DNA of 64,000 bases from Biomphalaria glabrata (GCF_947242115.1 NC_074716.1:3760001-3824000); one strand, 5' to 3'. Counted from the stretch's first letter, positions 20,797 to 31,966 are shown. The notes: generated by a model from the sequence alone, not told the origin. Numbers and translations are program-made.

Positions 20797-21659
20797 GCCT
20801 AATATGTTCTATCCTCTATCAATGTCTAGATCTGTCCGTCTGTCTCTAGGAGGACCGCTTCGGGGACCGATTTTAAGTTTGACAAACTGTCTTTGTAACC
20901 TTGTTTTTTTTAAGAGATCGAGATAAATTTAGATCTATATTTATATGCCAGTGACTGTTAAAGTAAATTAAGTATTTGAACTTCTTATTTTGATTAAAAT
21001 TCGCCTTATTATTATATTTTTATTAAATGAAAGCTGACAATACCGTTTTTTTAAATTGCGAGTAGGAATGGCGTTTTCCAAATTGAATAACATCCAGAAA
21101 TGACAATTGATCTGTTGTTGTTTTTTTAGATTTGCATGGGTTTTCAGAAGATTTTAATAATTTCAGATTTTCGTGACTTTTTCGTATATTTTGCAATGTC
21201 ATGAAAATTCTAGGAACCTTTTAATAATAAGTTACAATGGTTTGATTTAAGCATTTACACGTAGATTTCGCGCGGGGTCTATGAAAGTGCGGGGCCCACT
21301 GTGGCAGCATAAAACCGGCCCTGAAAATAAAAAATGGATAACAAAATGTTTTAAGTTGTGAACGATTTACACAGAGTCTCTCGCTGGACACACTTCTGAT
21401 CACTCAGATCAACTAGTAAATATATACACACAGACACTCTTTTGTGCAGATACAAACACACATAAATCACTGTTAGTTTAATTAGCACAGCAAATGTCCC
21501 TTGATCAATAGTGGCCAGTACAAGGTCTCACTTGCTATTCTAATTGGCCAATGACTTTTTAACACGCATTGACGCTTCCTCTTTTCAGAATCAACAAAAC
21601 CTGACTTTCTTATGTAGTGTTGGGGTTTGGGTCAGACGTCTGCAAGCTCCAATCTTCAA

Positions 21660-21753
21660 CTGGTCTTGGCTGGGGAAAGGCTTTGGGTGGGGAAAGGCTT
21701 TGGCTAGGAAAAGGCTTTGGGTGGGGAAAGGCTTTGGGTGGGGAAAGGCTTTG
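21660..21753. repeat. 18-bp minisatellite, about 5 copies
   Basis: Tandem GGGAAAGGCTTTGGGTGG units with one variant (GGCTAGGAAAAGGCTTTG). Confidence 0.9.
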
Positions 21754-21847
21754 GCTCATATAATAATCATGTCATCAGCTGGCAACAGCTACATTGGCGC
21801 CTGTGTTTTGGTCATAGAAGGATCTTACTTGTCATGGGTTATTGTAC

Positions 21848-21944
<97 letters not shown>

Positions 21945-21955
21945 TTATCTATCTA
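21848..21955. repeat. (CTAT)n microsatellite
   Basis: About 27 tandem CTAT units with a single late interruption (CTATTTAT). Confidence 0.97.
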
Positions 21956-22029
21956 ATCTCTTTTCTTTATATATATATATATATATGTATATGTGTGTGT
22001 GTTTTGAATACATCAGTTTTGAGGAGAGG

Positions 22030-22387
22030 GGAGAAATGCTGAGTGGGCGACATCGTTCCGGCCATAGCTAATCCCCAGGCATTTATATAACATGATCCAT
22101 AGTCGCTTCGCGCTAGAAGGAGGGAGGCCCAACCTTCTAAGCTCAGTATAAATGCACTTACTAATATTGATTGCATGTTATTTTTAGGTTTAAATTATAC
22201 ATTAGTACATTTCATCTCGAGCCTCTTTATTTCTGAAGATTAACTCTTTCTCTTCCTAACTATTTACCACATTCTGATGGAATCAACGTTGGTATCGTCG
22301 GTTAGGAGAGAAAGAGTTAATAAACCAATTCAAAGTGACGACATGAGGAATAAACGCAACATTTAGCCAATAGTTATGACTTACAAC
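22030..22387. other. Spacer with a family F fragment
   Basis: TGGGCGACATCGTTCCGGCC and ATAGCTAATCCCCAGGC (22041-22081) match 5800-5855 and the start of the 23998 block. The rest has no recognised feature except ACTCTTTCTC / GAGAAAGAGTT, an inverted word pair near 22245 and 22307. Confidence 0.35.
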
Positions 22388-22668
22388 GGAGGCGCAGTGG
22401 CTGAGCGGTAAAGCGCTTGACTTTCGAACCGGGGACCGGGGTTCGAATTCTGGTGAAGACTGGGATTTTTAATTTCTGGATCTTCGGGGGCCTCTGAGTC
22501 CACCCAGCTCTAATGGGTACCTGACATTAGTTAGGGAAAAGTAAAGGCGGTTGGTCGTTGTGCTGGCCACATGACACCCTCGTTAACCGCAGGCCACAGA
22601 AACAGATGACCTTTACATCATCTGCCCTATAGACCACAAGGTCTGAAAGGGGAACTTTACTTTTTTTG
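22388..22668 (+). repeat. tRNA-derived SINE (family A), full-length reference copy
   Basis: The tRNA-like head has an A box (GTGGCTGAGCGG), AAAGCGCTTGACTTTCGAAC and a clear B box (GGTTCGAATTC). The body holds TGGGATTTTTAATTTC, CCACCCAGCTCTAATGGG, GGTCGTTGTGCTGGCC and ACCTTTACATCATCTGCCC, and the copy ends AAGGTCTGAAAGGGGAA followed by a T run. Other copies in this window are at 1441 and, inverted, 6735, 15880 and 33386; the 3' end alone is at 58001. This is the best template for the family. Confidence 0.88.
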
Positions 22669-22749
22669 TATGACTTACAACTAATTTGGAAAAGCAACGA
22701 ACGTTGAAAATCATAACAAAAACAGTTCAACCAATTTATGAAAGAAACA

Positions 22750-22755
22750 TTTATT
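22750..22755 (-). terminator. Polyadenylation signal of SP2
   Basis: AATAAA on the minus strand, about 70 bp after the SP2 stop codon; the first canonical hexamer downstream. Confidence 0.6.
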
Positions 22756-22824
22756 TTCCTGAAACACCAAAGTACTCGATCTTGATGAAATGAATAGCAG
22801 TGGCGATACTTAAACGTTTTAATC

Positions 22825-25800
22825 CTAGTGCACATATATCGCAAAGTAATCTGCAGTATCGATACCTGTGCTGTTCCAATTCATTTTCGTGTTTGCAGTC
22901 GAATACTTAAAAACAGGAAATGCAGTATTCTTCTCCCATGAGCAGCCACCTCTTTCGTTGTCAATGGCGACGAACCAGCCCGTGGTGTCACCACATGACA
23001 GGAAGTTGCTGTTCAGGAAGAACGTTCTGCGCAGGTTGAGCTTCTGTTGGCCGTAGAGGCTGAAGACATTGGCCGGTTCGCTCGTAATGTCTGTCCAAGT
23101 GGAGTCTTTGATCCTACTCTTATTCAGCCAGTTCATGAAGGTCGAATCTATGGCGTCGAACGTCACGTGATGGACTTCCATATTGTTTTTGTACACGAAC
23201 AGAGCGACTTCCGAGAAGCCAGACCAGTTGTCCAATATTTCGTTATTTCTGTAGTGATTAGCGCACGGCAGAGGCTGACCTACCTAAGGGAATACACAGA
23301 GGACAACACATTTATAATTAGAATTTATGTAGCTACGCGATTCAATACGTTGCTTGTTAAGACCTGTCGTTCTGTCACTATCTGTATTCGGCTTATCAGG
23401 AGTTTTCAAACATTTATGATTTTAATTAATATTGTAATTTCAGATCATCAGCATCATCATCAAACTCCATTTGAGTGAGGGCTTGAGAGGCTTAAATCCT
23501 CTCTTGCAAAAGCCCTGGACAGAAACCCTGCTGTCTTGCGTAGTGCGTACACGTCAGAATACAGGTCGAGAATTTTTAGGTTCCCAGACCTGTCGAGGCG
23601 GAGATCAGCAAGTCTGGGGCAGACAAACAGAATATGAGACACGGTTTCCTCTTCTTCCCCGCAGCGGGGGCACCGTGAATCGAAATTTGGCCATAGACGT
23701 GAGAAATATGAGCCAAAAGGACAGTGGTCTGTCCTGCACTGTGCTATAATAGCTTGCTCAGGCCTGGACAGCCTCCACCACGGGGAAGTGCGGCCAGGGC
23801 GCCTCATGCGCTCCCAGACTCCACGGGCTTTTTGGGACTTGTCCCAGCACTCAAACCAATTTTCCATTTGAGTATTTTGAAGTAATTTCAGATAAAGCAA
23901 TTCAAAAAATTTTACCAGCTATAGAAGTAGAAGCGTAAAAATTTAGAATAGTTCAGAGTTCAGTTTAATAATGAATCGCTAAAAAAAACAAAAAAAAACA
24001 TCTATGGCCTCCTTCAGTCACGATATTGGCTGTGGTTGGAACGATGTCGCCCACACATCAGCCCCCCCTCTCTACGTGGCTGTGGCTGATGTATCCAAGG
24101 GAACGGCTGTGCCGATACAGTTTGGGGTCAGGGGCGTCGCAGGTTGTGCCAGTGTGTAGCACTAGGTACTGCAAACTGCCTTAGGGTCGCCAGCTCCTAA
24201 TTTTTTGTCAGGGTTGACTCCCAAAGCCTTTCCCATGATTGGGCATAGCTGCAAGGCTTCAGAGTTTTGAATTCAGAGATTTCCTTCTCCTATGTGGGTA
24301 GCAGTAAGGCTTAACTGTTTAGGCTACATATAAATAGCTCCAGTTGTCACAAAGATGATTTCAAAACACAAATAAGAGACTAGGCTCCCTGGTGCCCTTA
24401 GAAATTACCTTCATTGTACAACTTCATATCAAAATATTTGGTTTAAAACAGGTACTTAGAATCTACATGTAATCTCTATTAGATTTACTTAAAAATATTA
24501 GTAAAGATTAAATATCTTATTCTGTCAATAAAATTGGAGCAACTTTAAATAATAATTTCGGAAGACTACAACTGTCTACGAGTGACGACGACGTCTGTAT
24601 CATATCAGATAAGATAAGATGAAACAAAATAATTAGCAATAATGAATTGACTAATTGGTTAATTTTTGTATTGATTCATTGATTTTGTTATGTGAGATAA
24701 ATAATTATTTAAAGTCTCAACTTGATCAGAGAATGCGTGTGGAAGAAAGAAATAGCGTGAACGATTCTTAAAGGGGACTAAATCCTACCAATTTAGTGAT
24801 ATCTATAAATACTGAAGGATTAATTTCCCTTGTTGGTATCAGACAAAATAATGAATTAACAGTAACTATTTGACTAATTATTATTTTTTTAAAGTTGATT
24901 CATGTCTTCTCTTCGCCAGTGAATAATTTTTGCAAAGTTTCAATTTGATTTTGTGTGGGAGAAATAACGTGTGCACACTTTTTTACCAGACAGACAGACA
25001 AAAGGGAATTTCTCTTTAGGCCAAGCACCTTAAGATTTAAAAAAAATCAATTTTTATTTGTTTATTAATTGTAGCCCTTTAAAAATGATTTGGTTTGTTA
25101 TTTACCTGCTTACAACCCTCTTCTACATCTTCGGGTATTCCCACTCCATCTTGGTAAGCACGAAAGACTGACTTCTTAATTCCCGGAGTTCCACGAAATG
25201 CCAGTTTCCAGTCTTTCTCAACGATAGATCCAGAACACTGGAAAATGGAAATGTTAAGTTAATGAGTGGACACCTTCGGTTAGGGCCCTATCAATTGTAA
25301 CTAATATGCCAGCATCTGGTTGCACAACAATAAATGTGCTTTCAATACCTTATTTAATATATTTTTGTTTGAAATCATTTTGGTTTATAAGGTTTTGAAT
25401 ATATTTGTATGTGGTTTGACCGAAACATTCACATACTTATTAAAGGGAAACTCCGATGGTTTTGACAATTTTTGATAATATGTGTTTTGGTCTACAGATA
25501 ATGAATATATTATTATTTTGTTTTTATTTGAAATAATAACTTAGTAATTGATATTTTTTTGACGTAATTTTCTGCGCATCCAAAACGGTCAGACTTTCAC
25601 CGGGTTTCTATGTGACGTCACTCATGCCTACTAATTTAATCTATTGACTTACTGTATAACGGAAAACTATTACAGTAACTTTTACATTCTCGTAAAAGAA
25701 ATATATCTTCGTCTCAGCAGTTAGATCTGTTTTTTTTTGTCTTTTGTTAACTCTTTGCCATATCCACAACCCACGACCACACCGGGGAACTATCTCCACA

Positions 25801-26650
25801 AATGGAGATTTCGTAAGAGAGATGGGTTGCATTCTCAAAACAGGCGTGCTCCATCAGCCCAAGTAAACTATCCCGTACAGCAACCGGGCATACACATTCG
25901 GACTCTAACGTACTACAACTTGACATACAAATATATAGAATGTACCTTACAGCTACTGGACATTCACACACTCACAAATGTATATATATATATATATCAA
26001 CTGGACATACAACATACACACATATACATAGAACGTACCTTGCAGCAACTGGACATTCACACACTCACAAATGTATATATATATATATCAACTGGACATA
26101 CAACATACACACATATACATAGAACGTACCTTGCAGCAACTGGACATACTGCTGTTTATTTTTTCCAGAAGTTTATTTACACTTGTTTTAATGATGTTCA
26201 GCTCATCAACCAAAGCTTGAAGCTCTTCAGAATCACCAGCAGCCACATTAAGTAGTGCTACAGTAAAAGTAGTATATTATTTTTTAAACAATTTGCTAAC
26301 AGACAGTGTGGTGTTAAAGGTTTGTGTTGGCTTGTAGCTCCAGAAAGAGAAAACTGGTCCAACTAATCTTTGTAGTTGTATTCTTTTTCTCAATACAAAA
26401 ACTCCCTAAATTAATATTACAAAAAAAGTCTTTTTAAACAAACTTTTAGTTGACATGACTTACAACAGTAACTTGCAATCTAGATGTATTTAGGACTTCT
26501 ATCGGGTTTTGGCATTCATGTTTCTGACCATTTCTTTTTTTTTTTTTATGCTTTCAACGTTGCTAATTTAGTGGTTAAATCATGTATCAGTTACAATGAG
26601 AAGTAATACAAACCCATGCATAATCCGAGCAACAAAAGGGACTTCAACAT
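22825..26650 (-). CDS. SP2: secreted stalk-plus-globular-domain protein, paralogue of SP1
   Basis: Minus-strand exons: 26650-26614, 26257-26130, 25237-25106, 23283-22825, giving 251 residues. A signal peptide (MLKSLLLLGLCMALLNVAAG) is followed by a coiled-coil-like stalk (LQALVDELNIIKTSVNKLLE) ending in SSCCK, then the globular domain: KDWKLAFRG, GCKQ, CANHYRNNEILDNWSG, HHVTFDA, LRRTFFLN, TGWFVAIDNERGGCSWEK, ADYFAI. Exon 1 has phase 1 and exon 2 is exactly 128 nt, as in SP1, so the two arose by duplication with intron positions kept. Donor 1 is GTTTGT, a little weak. A TTTGTTTCAG acceptor-like site lies 22 nt before the ATG, as also seen before SP1. Function unknown; oligomeric extracellular binding is inferred from architecture only. 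The exon 2 donor is repeated in a neighbouring array. Confidence 0.87.
23443..23870 (-). pseudogene. RNase H-bearing LINE, 3' end fragment in SP2 intron 3
   Basis: The minus strand encodes ARGVWERMRRPGRTSPWWRL, then AIIAQCRTDHCP and the terminal zinc knuckle CPRCGEEEETVSHILFVC, ending SLSSPHSNGV and stop, followed by a (GAT)n tail. It is collinear with the last about 140 residues of the large element at 29526-31966 (ARGVWQHMRRPNRED, CRHCGESEETVAHVLQEC). The visible frame is open, so the insertion may be fairly recent, but it is severely 5' truncated. Confidence 0.8.
23998..24330. repeat. Dispersed repeat family F, largest copy
   Basis: Landmarks are GGAACGATGTCGCCCACAC, GGGGTCAGGGGCGTCGCAGG, CAAAGCCTTTCCCATGATTG and GAATTCAGAGATTTCCTTC. 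The right half is the inverse of 5150-5250. It lies in SP2 intron 3. The class is unknown. Confidence 0.5.
24640..25020 (-). repeat. Dispersed repeat family D, two inverted copies in tandem
   Basis: Reading the minus strand gives CTGTCTGTCTGGTAAAAAAG, TTATTTCTCCCACAC, a TGAAACTTTGCAAAAATTATT-like stretch and the AT-rich TTAGTCAAATAG part, then a second less complete copy starting in ATTTCTTTCTTCCACACG. Both are in SP2 intron 3. Confidence 0.6.
25238..25865. other. SP2 intron 2, distal part
   Basis: AT-rich, with no recognised repeat or gene. GTGACGTCACTC near 25612 contains a perfect CRE palindrome (TGACGTCA), a single occurrence that may be chance. Confidence 0.3.
25866..26148 (-). repeat. 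About 95-bp array that copies the SP2 exon 2 end and its 5' splice site
   Basis: The unit contains, on the minus strand, AATGTCCAGTTGCTGCAAGG then TACGTT. Those are the last codons of exon 2 (MSSCCK) and its donor (AAG/GTACGT). The functional copy is at 26124-26148; further copies are at about 26030-26055 and, more diverged (GTAGCTGTAAGGTACAT), 25937-25962, with a remnant near 25870. Between them lie AT/GT-rich stretches (TATATATATAC). Confidence 0.8.
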
Positions 26651-27059
26651 TGTTCCTATGTAGTGGTCAATCTGAAACAAAATGGACCCTCTTTTATTTG
26701 GCGTCAGCTTTTTATTTTCAAATAAAATTTTTTATTCCGAGCCATATGACTTAAAAATCAATCATTAATTTGTTAACAATTCAAAAGTTATGTGATGTGG
26801 TAAATCGTAATATTAATCATTGGAACTTAGAAAATTAATAAATAACACTAACGCTACACACCAACTAGGCTCAATATTTTGTTCACAGGCTTTAGGGTGT
26901 TTATTTTAAAATGTTTTATTGTCGAAAGCACCAGGCAGCTCAGTCTGAGTTAAAGTATATATACTGACAAGTAGATCATAGACATCTTTGCATACAGTTA
27001 TAAAATTGCCTCTGTTCGGGACCCCCTAAACTCAAGAAAACATAAAGTAACTTGAACAG
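26651..27059. other. Upstream flank of SP2
   Basis: Minus-strand AAATAAAAG at about 26690-26700 could act as an AT-rich promoter element, and TTTGTTTCAG 22 nt before the ATG looks like an acceptor for a 5' UTR intron. No clear TATA box and no other gene are visible. Confidence 0.3.
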
Positions 27060-27416
27060 ACGCCAAAATAGAGCCGAGAGATTTTAACAAAGAAACAAGT
27101 ACATTCTATTAGAGTAGCTCCTTTAGTAAAAAGACTAAAACTAGAGACGCTAACAATAATACATAAAACAATGAACCATAATTTACAAACAGAAAAACAA
27201 AATCTAATAAAATATTTTAGAAAGACACAAAGATACAGGGGCATTTCTTATTCCATATGCTAGGACAAACTTTTACAAGTGCCCCTTCTTTCCTCAATGC
27301 CATTAGTGCTATTGGAAAGGGTTTTCTGAAACATGCATGACTAAATTGCTATACAACCGCGGGGGAAGTAATAATTATCTTTTGAAACTAACGTCTGTAA
27401 TTATAAGATAAGTATA
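27060..27416 (+). pseudogene. CR1/L2-type LINE 3' end fragment
   Basis: The plus strand reads RVAPLVKRLKLETL, IIHKTMNHNLQTEKQNLIKY and KTQRYRGISYSICY. These match VTPLEKSLNLESL / IIHKTLNHNLQIQKQNLIKY / DKGTFLVPYA of the copy at 17851-18275. The frame then shifts before the SAIRAW-like end, and the tail ACGTCTGTAATTATAAGATAAG closes the element. Confidence 0.7.
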
Positions 27417-27576
27417 TAGAGTCATGAAAGAACCAACGAAACGTCATTTCAAAATGATAATGTCATGACATGACAATGCCATGAGACCATTCCATAGTGC
27501 CAGACGTCTACACCAAACATTATTTGTATAAGGGTTTGTAAACTAATAATAAAAGTTATATAATAGAAGTTATATC

Positions 27577-27785
27577 TTATCTTATCTTATATAATACAGG
27601 CATTACTTCAAAAAAGAAGATGATTACGTCCTACGCGTTATGCATTTAGTCATGTATGTTAACCAATGACCTATACTCTGCCAAGTCACTAGTTTTCCTG
27701 GCTAGCTCAGGCAGCCCTTTCCATGCTCTAATAGCACTAGGGAAGAAGGAGTATTTGTACAAATTTGTCCTAGCATATATTAATA
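27577..27785 (-). pseudogene. CR1/L2-type LINE 3' end fragment
   Basis: The tail TCTTATCTTATATAATACAG leads into a minus-strand ARTNLYKYSFFPSAIRAWKG-type ending (TSDLAEYRSLVNIHD, stop). It is a near-twin of 17851-18050, in opposite orientation to the neighbour at 27060, so the two form a loose inverted pair. Confidence 0.72.
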
Positions 27786-28037
27786 AATTAATATAAGTTA
27801 ATCTTTTAAAGCAATCACAATAGCCCAAACTTGGCTAACTAGAGTCACGGTGAAAGAGGCACTACAGCACAGTGTGTACAAATACTGGGAATGAGATCTT
27901 ATGCACAACGAGATACTTGATTGTGTAGATATTGCAACAAAAGAAAATAAATAATCTCAATGTGTTAATGAAATACCTTGAGTCTCTCAAAGCTCCCTCT
28001 TCAGATCTTGTTGCCTTGACTGAAGCCTTCCTCTATT

Positions 28038-28112
28038 AGTACACACACACACACACACAAACACATACACACACATACTAACACGCGTACAGAAACACAC
28101 ACACACACACAT
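28038..28112. repeat. (CA)n-rich microsatellite
   Basis: Two CA runs separated by CACATACTAACACGCGTACAG. Confidence 0.9.
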
Positions 28113-28239
28113 TACTCAGTGTTAATTTAATTCATTGACCGCCCGCACCAAAGAGGCAAATATCACTTGGTCAATATCGGACAATGCAAAAGCAGTGGCG
28201 TAGCAAGGTGCTCGTTGGCCCGGGCTCAAGAATATGTTG

Positions 28240-28700
28240 GTGTTCCCCGAAAATTTAGTGTGTGATACAAAAACAAAGTGGAGTAGTCTGTGTATCGGTA
28301 GATTTACCAAAAGGGTTTGCAAAAAGTATGGCCTAACCATTAGCACAAAGAAAACTAATGTTATGGGACCACCTGCTGCAGCACCACCCTCCATCCTCAT
28401 TGACGATAACAAGCTGGACGCCGTAAACGAATTCTGCTATCTGGGATCCACAATTCAAGGTGACCTGTCACTAGAAGAGAAGATAAAAAAAAAACGCATA
28501 GGGAAGGCCGCATCAACCTTCGCTAGACTCCGACCAAGAGTTTGGGAAAACCAGAAGCGACCAAAATGGAGCTCTAAAAGGCATGTTATCTTAGAATGCT
28601 ACTGTACGGCAGTGTGTCATGGACAACCTACACAAAACAAGAGAGAAATGTAAACTCATTCCAACTACGCTTCCTTCGAAGGATCTTAAATATATATATA
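28240..28700 (+). pseudogene. RTE-like LINE fragment, reverse transcriptase thumb region
   Basis: The plus strand reads KKYGLTISTKKTNVM, VNEFCYLGSTIQGDLSLEEK, IGKAASTFARLRPRVWENQK. This is the conserved post-catalytic region (F.YLGS.I) of RTE-type endonuclease-reverse transcriptases. It continues in another frame to LRFLRRILN-like sequence near 28665-28690, so there is at least one frameshift. The catalytic FADD part is absent. It is interrupted at about 28690 by an inverted LINE of another group. Confidence 0.75.
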
Positions 28701-29108
28701 GAGAGAAATTTCTTTTAATAAATCCTAATTCTTTGTTTGATTTTTTTGTAGTTTCATCAATATGTGGATTCCTTGACAGTTTTTCATTTATTATAACACC
28801 TATGTATTTTGCCTTTTTAGTCTGTGTTACTGGTTTGCCATGAATAAGATAAGTGGAATTAATTTGTTTTAGTTTTTTTGTTACTCTTAACAACTGACAT
28901 TTTTCTGGGTGGAAAGACATGCTCCAATTTGATTCCCATTTCTGTAATTCATCTAATTCTCTTTGTAAAATATCTGTGTCTTGTGTTGTTTTTATTGTTC
29001 TATATATTATGCAATCGTCTGCAAATAATCTGACTTTTGTTCCTGAAGTAATGCAATTTGGTAAATCATTTATGTAAATTAAAAATAGTAGTGGACTTTT
29101 TTGTGACG
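28690..29108 (-). pseudogene. CR1/L2-type LINE fragment, reverse transcriptase core
   Basis: The minus strand is open for about 140 codons: LLFLIYINDLPN, VRLFADDCIIY (catalytic F-A-D-D), LQKWESNWSMSFHPEKCQLL, KAKYIGVIIN and LGFIKRNF. Motif order fits palm motifs B/C to D/E of CR1/L2/Jockey-like enzymes. It interrupts the RTE-like fragment at 28240, so it is the younger insertion. It is truncated at both ends. It may be the coding part of the family whose 3' ends recur across the window. Confidence 0.8.
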
Positions 29109-29239
29109 GTACGCACCGGTACGGTACGGCGTACCGTCAACTTTTTGAAAAAAGTTATTACTTTTCTTGTATTTTAACGTATATTATTAATTTTTAGTAG
29201 TTAAAAGTTAGGCGATCAACTACTGAGTACCGCCACCTA

Positions 29240-29270
<31 letters not shown>

Positions 29271-29459
29271 AAAATGCACTGGAAAAATGTTTACATTTAT
29301 TTAACTTCCTAAGAAAAAACTAACATCTATAGTTCTGTACCCACATACAAACACAAATATCTATATAAATAACTATGTCACCTTAATGTAACATTCTTCA
29401 GTAAATTGTGGATTTTCACTATTAATTTCTAACACAGCCATCATAATGTCTAGGAATCT
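29109..29459. other. Palindromic ACGGTACG cluster and T-rich spacer
   Basis: GGTACGCACCGGTACGG and TACGGCGTACCGTC (29107-29140) are a dense set of short palindromes around GGTACC/CCGGTACGG, followed by a 24-bp T run at 29239. This could be the 3' end of a retroposon on the minus strand starting with poly-A. No gene. Confidence 0.35.
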
Positions 29460-29525
29460 ATATCGAGAAAACAAACCCAAACATAAGCTGGATATTTCAT
29501 TTTACAGTGCAAACCAAAAAAAAAA
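29460..29525. repeat. Left copy of a long direct repeat flanking the LINE
   Basis: ATATCGAGAAAACAAACCC through TTTTACAGTGCAAACC recurs at 31967-32029, one copy on each side of the LINE. It fits a target-site duplication of about 62 bp made at insertion. The site itself was A-rich non-coding DNA. Confidence 0.7.
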
Positions 29526-31966
29526 CTGTAAAAACAGAAAGGCTCCGGGGCCAGACAAGGTTACTCCTGAGATGGTAAAACACCTCGGGGGTATTGCGAA
29601 AGACAAACTCCTTGAGTTTGCGAATCGGACCTGGGTAGAGTCCAGACTACCCAGGGCCTGGCGCTGTGCTACCATTGTTCCAATACTAAAAAAGGGCAAA
29701 GAAGCGACTAACGTGGAGTCCTACAGACCCATATCCCTGACATCCACTATCAGCAAGATAGTAGAACGGATGTTCAGCGAGCGACTCGTGTGGAGCTTTG
29801 AGAGTGCCGGTATCCTAGCGCCAGAGCAGGCTGGCTTTAGGGCAGGCTTGAGCCCGATCGACCAGGTCACGATATTCATGCAGGAGGTGGCCGACGGGTT
29901 CCAGAGGTCCGAGAGCACATACGCAGTTTTTATTGACCTAAAACAGGCATATGACCGGGTGTGGAAGCAAGGCCTCTATCTTAAACTTAGAGCCATGGGC
30001 GTACGCGGGCGGACCTAAAACTGGATAAAACAGTTCCTAACGGAGAGGAAAACACGAACACAGTTCCAGTACTCTCTAAGTGGGGAAAATACCCCTATAA
30101 GAGGGTTACCCCAGGGCTCCGCCCTCTCATGTATCCTTTTCATGGCCTATCTTAATGATTTGCCCAGCACACTCCGGTGTCGCAAACTGCTATATGCTGA
30201 TGATATTGTCCTCTGGTCAACCGGGAAGAAAGCTGACCAACTTCAGGCAGCATTACAAGCCGACCTCCAAACCATCTCCTCGTATTGTTCAAAATGGCAG
30301 ATTCAGATAAACGTTGCCAAAACGACCTGGAGCCTGTTCAGCCTGGGAATCGACATCCTTGGGGCCCCATTCGAGCTCCAACTCGGTGGGCTGCGACTCC
30401 AACGTGAAAACACGCCAAAATATCTAGGAGTCACACTAGATAGGAAGCTCTCAATGCACTTGCACATCCAGGATGTTGAACGATAGGCCTCGGAGAAGTT
30501 AGGGTTACTCAGAAAGCTAGCCAGTACCAAGTGGGGCGCCCGAGCTGACACGCTCCGCACACTGTATACAGGGGCTGTCAGGTCCCAAATTGAGTACAGC
30601 CTGCCCGTACAGGTGTACGCAAGCAAGACGGCCCTCGAATCACTCGACCGTGTACAGGCCCAGGCTCTCCGATTCATTTGCGGCACCTATCGAACGAGCC
30701 AAACTTCCGCTGCAGAAATTATGTCCAACGTGGCTCCTCTCAGCCTGAGGAGAGAGCGCGCCGTGCTAACTGCCCTGGAACGCTACAAAAGGGGCGAACC
30801 AGGGCTCCCGACCCACACTTTAGTCAGTCACTGGAGAGAAAAACATAGGATCAAACGGACCTCATTTATGCACTGCGCTACAAATTTGAGTGCACAAGCT
30901 GGCCTCTCCACTGACCGGGTCCCAATTAGACGGATAAGCACGTGCCCGCCCTGGAGGAGACAGCCCATCCCTCCCATAAATTTTACTATACATGGGTTGG
31001 AGGGGGCCACAAAAAGACACACACACCCGGACCTACTTCGAAAAATGGCATTGGAAACACTAAAGACCTACCCGGCCGATGCCATATATTGTTACACAGA
31101 CGGGTCGGTCATGAAGGACCCCGTAAGAGCTGGGTATGGGGCCTATATCTGCTACCCAGACCTGGACCCTGAAAAGCTGTCAGGCACATGCGGTCTCGCC
31201 GAATGTAGCTTTGATGCTGAATTAACGGCGATTACGAATACCCTAAATCACGTGCTCCAAAAACTGCGCGAAAAGATAACCGTTGCGACTACCGTTGTAA
31301 TGGTTACCGATTCCCAGTCCTGCCTCCAAGCCATGGCTGGCTTCGGGGGAAAGTCCAAATTGGTGGAAGAGGCATTAGGCGCAGCAAATAACATCCGCCT
31401 GCTTATTGGAGCTGTCATCGTTATGCAGTGGGTGCCCTCGCACTGCGGCGTGAGGGGCAATGCCGTGGCTGATGCTCTAGCACGAGAAGGAGCGCTGGCC
31501 GTGCCCGCTTTCGAATCGCCAAGTACGTTCCAACAGGCTACGACAGTAATACGAGAGTGGGCACATGAAAAGTGGTTGAAATCCTGGGATGACTCCAACA
31601 CTGCCAGGGGAGTCTGGCAGCACATGCGCCGCCCAAATCGAGAGGACCCGTGGTGGAGGCTAAAAAGGTCGGAACAAACAACAATAGCGCAGTGGCGTAC
31701 GGGACACTGCCCCATAGGTGCGTACTTCGCCCGGTTCCGGCCAAATTTTGATGCCCGTTGCCGACACTGCGGGGAATCAGAAGAGACGGTGGCGCACGTC
31801 TTGCAAGAGTGTCCGCAGCTCCGCGAGCTGCGGGAGGACGTATCTAGTGGTTTACTAAATTTGTATGGAAGCTACGAGGCACTACGCCAAACAGCAGAGT
31901 TCCTTACCAGGGCACTACGGGAGACCTAGGTCTCCCTGCCTTGTCACCAATTGGAGTTCATCTCAG
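29526..31966 (+). pseudogene. Near-intact LINE with reverse transcriptase, RNase H and zinc knuckle
   Basis: One frame from about 29540 to 31929, roughly 800 codons, is interrupted only by stops at 30016-30018 and 30484-30486. Domains in order: RT motifs (APGPDKVTPEMV, YRPISLTSTISKIVE, FIDLKQAYDRVW, LPQGSALS, catalytic YADD near 30196), RNase H (YTDGS near 31096, DAELTAI, VTDSQSC, VPSHCGVRGNAVADALARE) and a terminal CCHC-type knuckle (CRHCGESEETVAHVLQEC). RT plus RNase H fits the I/Nimb/R1-LOA assemblage; Nimb-type elements are known in Biomphalaria. The endonuclease and any first ORF are lacking, so it is 5' truncated. It is flanked by a direct repeat of about 62 bp. Confidence 0.88.

Larger units (their letters stand above)
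19864..21323. mobile_element. hAT-like DNA element, about 1.46 kb, no transposase seen
   Basis: The left end (AGGACCGGCCTTAGGCC, then ACAGTGGGCCCGCAT) and the inverse of the right end (CAGGGCCGGTTTTATGC, then ACAGTGGGCCCCGCAC) match over about 60 bp with gaps. This is the CAGGGCCGG type of terminus of many hAT relatives. No convincing target duplication and no transposase frame are seen. The interior holds a TAGATCTAGA-rich region and a tRNA-Val-like fragment. Confidence 0.6.

Noticed and set aside
22388-22460. A functional tRNA gene with good A and B boxes
   Set aside because: The head is continuous with a 200-bp body found in several other places, and the acceptor stem does not pair.
25612-25623. 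A single perfect TGACGTCA palindrome as an SP2 enhancer
   Set aside because: One 8-bp word in an intron of several hundred bases is expected by chance often enough, and nothing else supports it.
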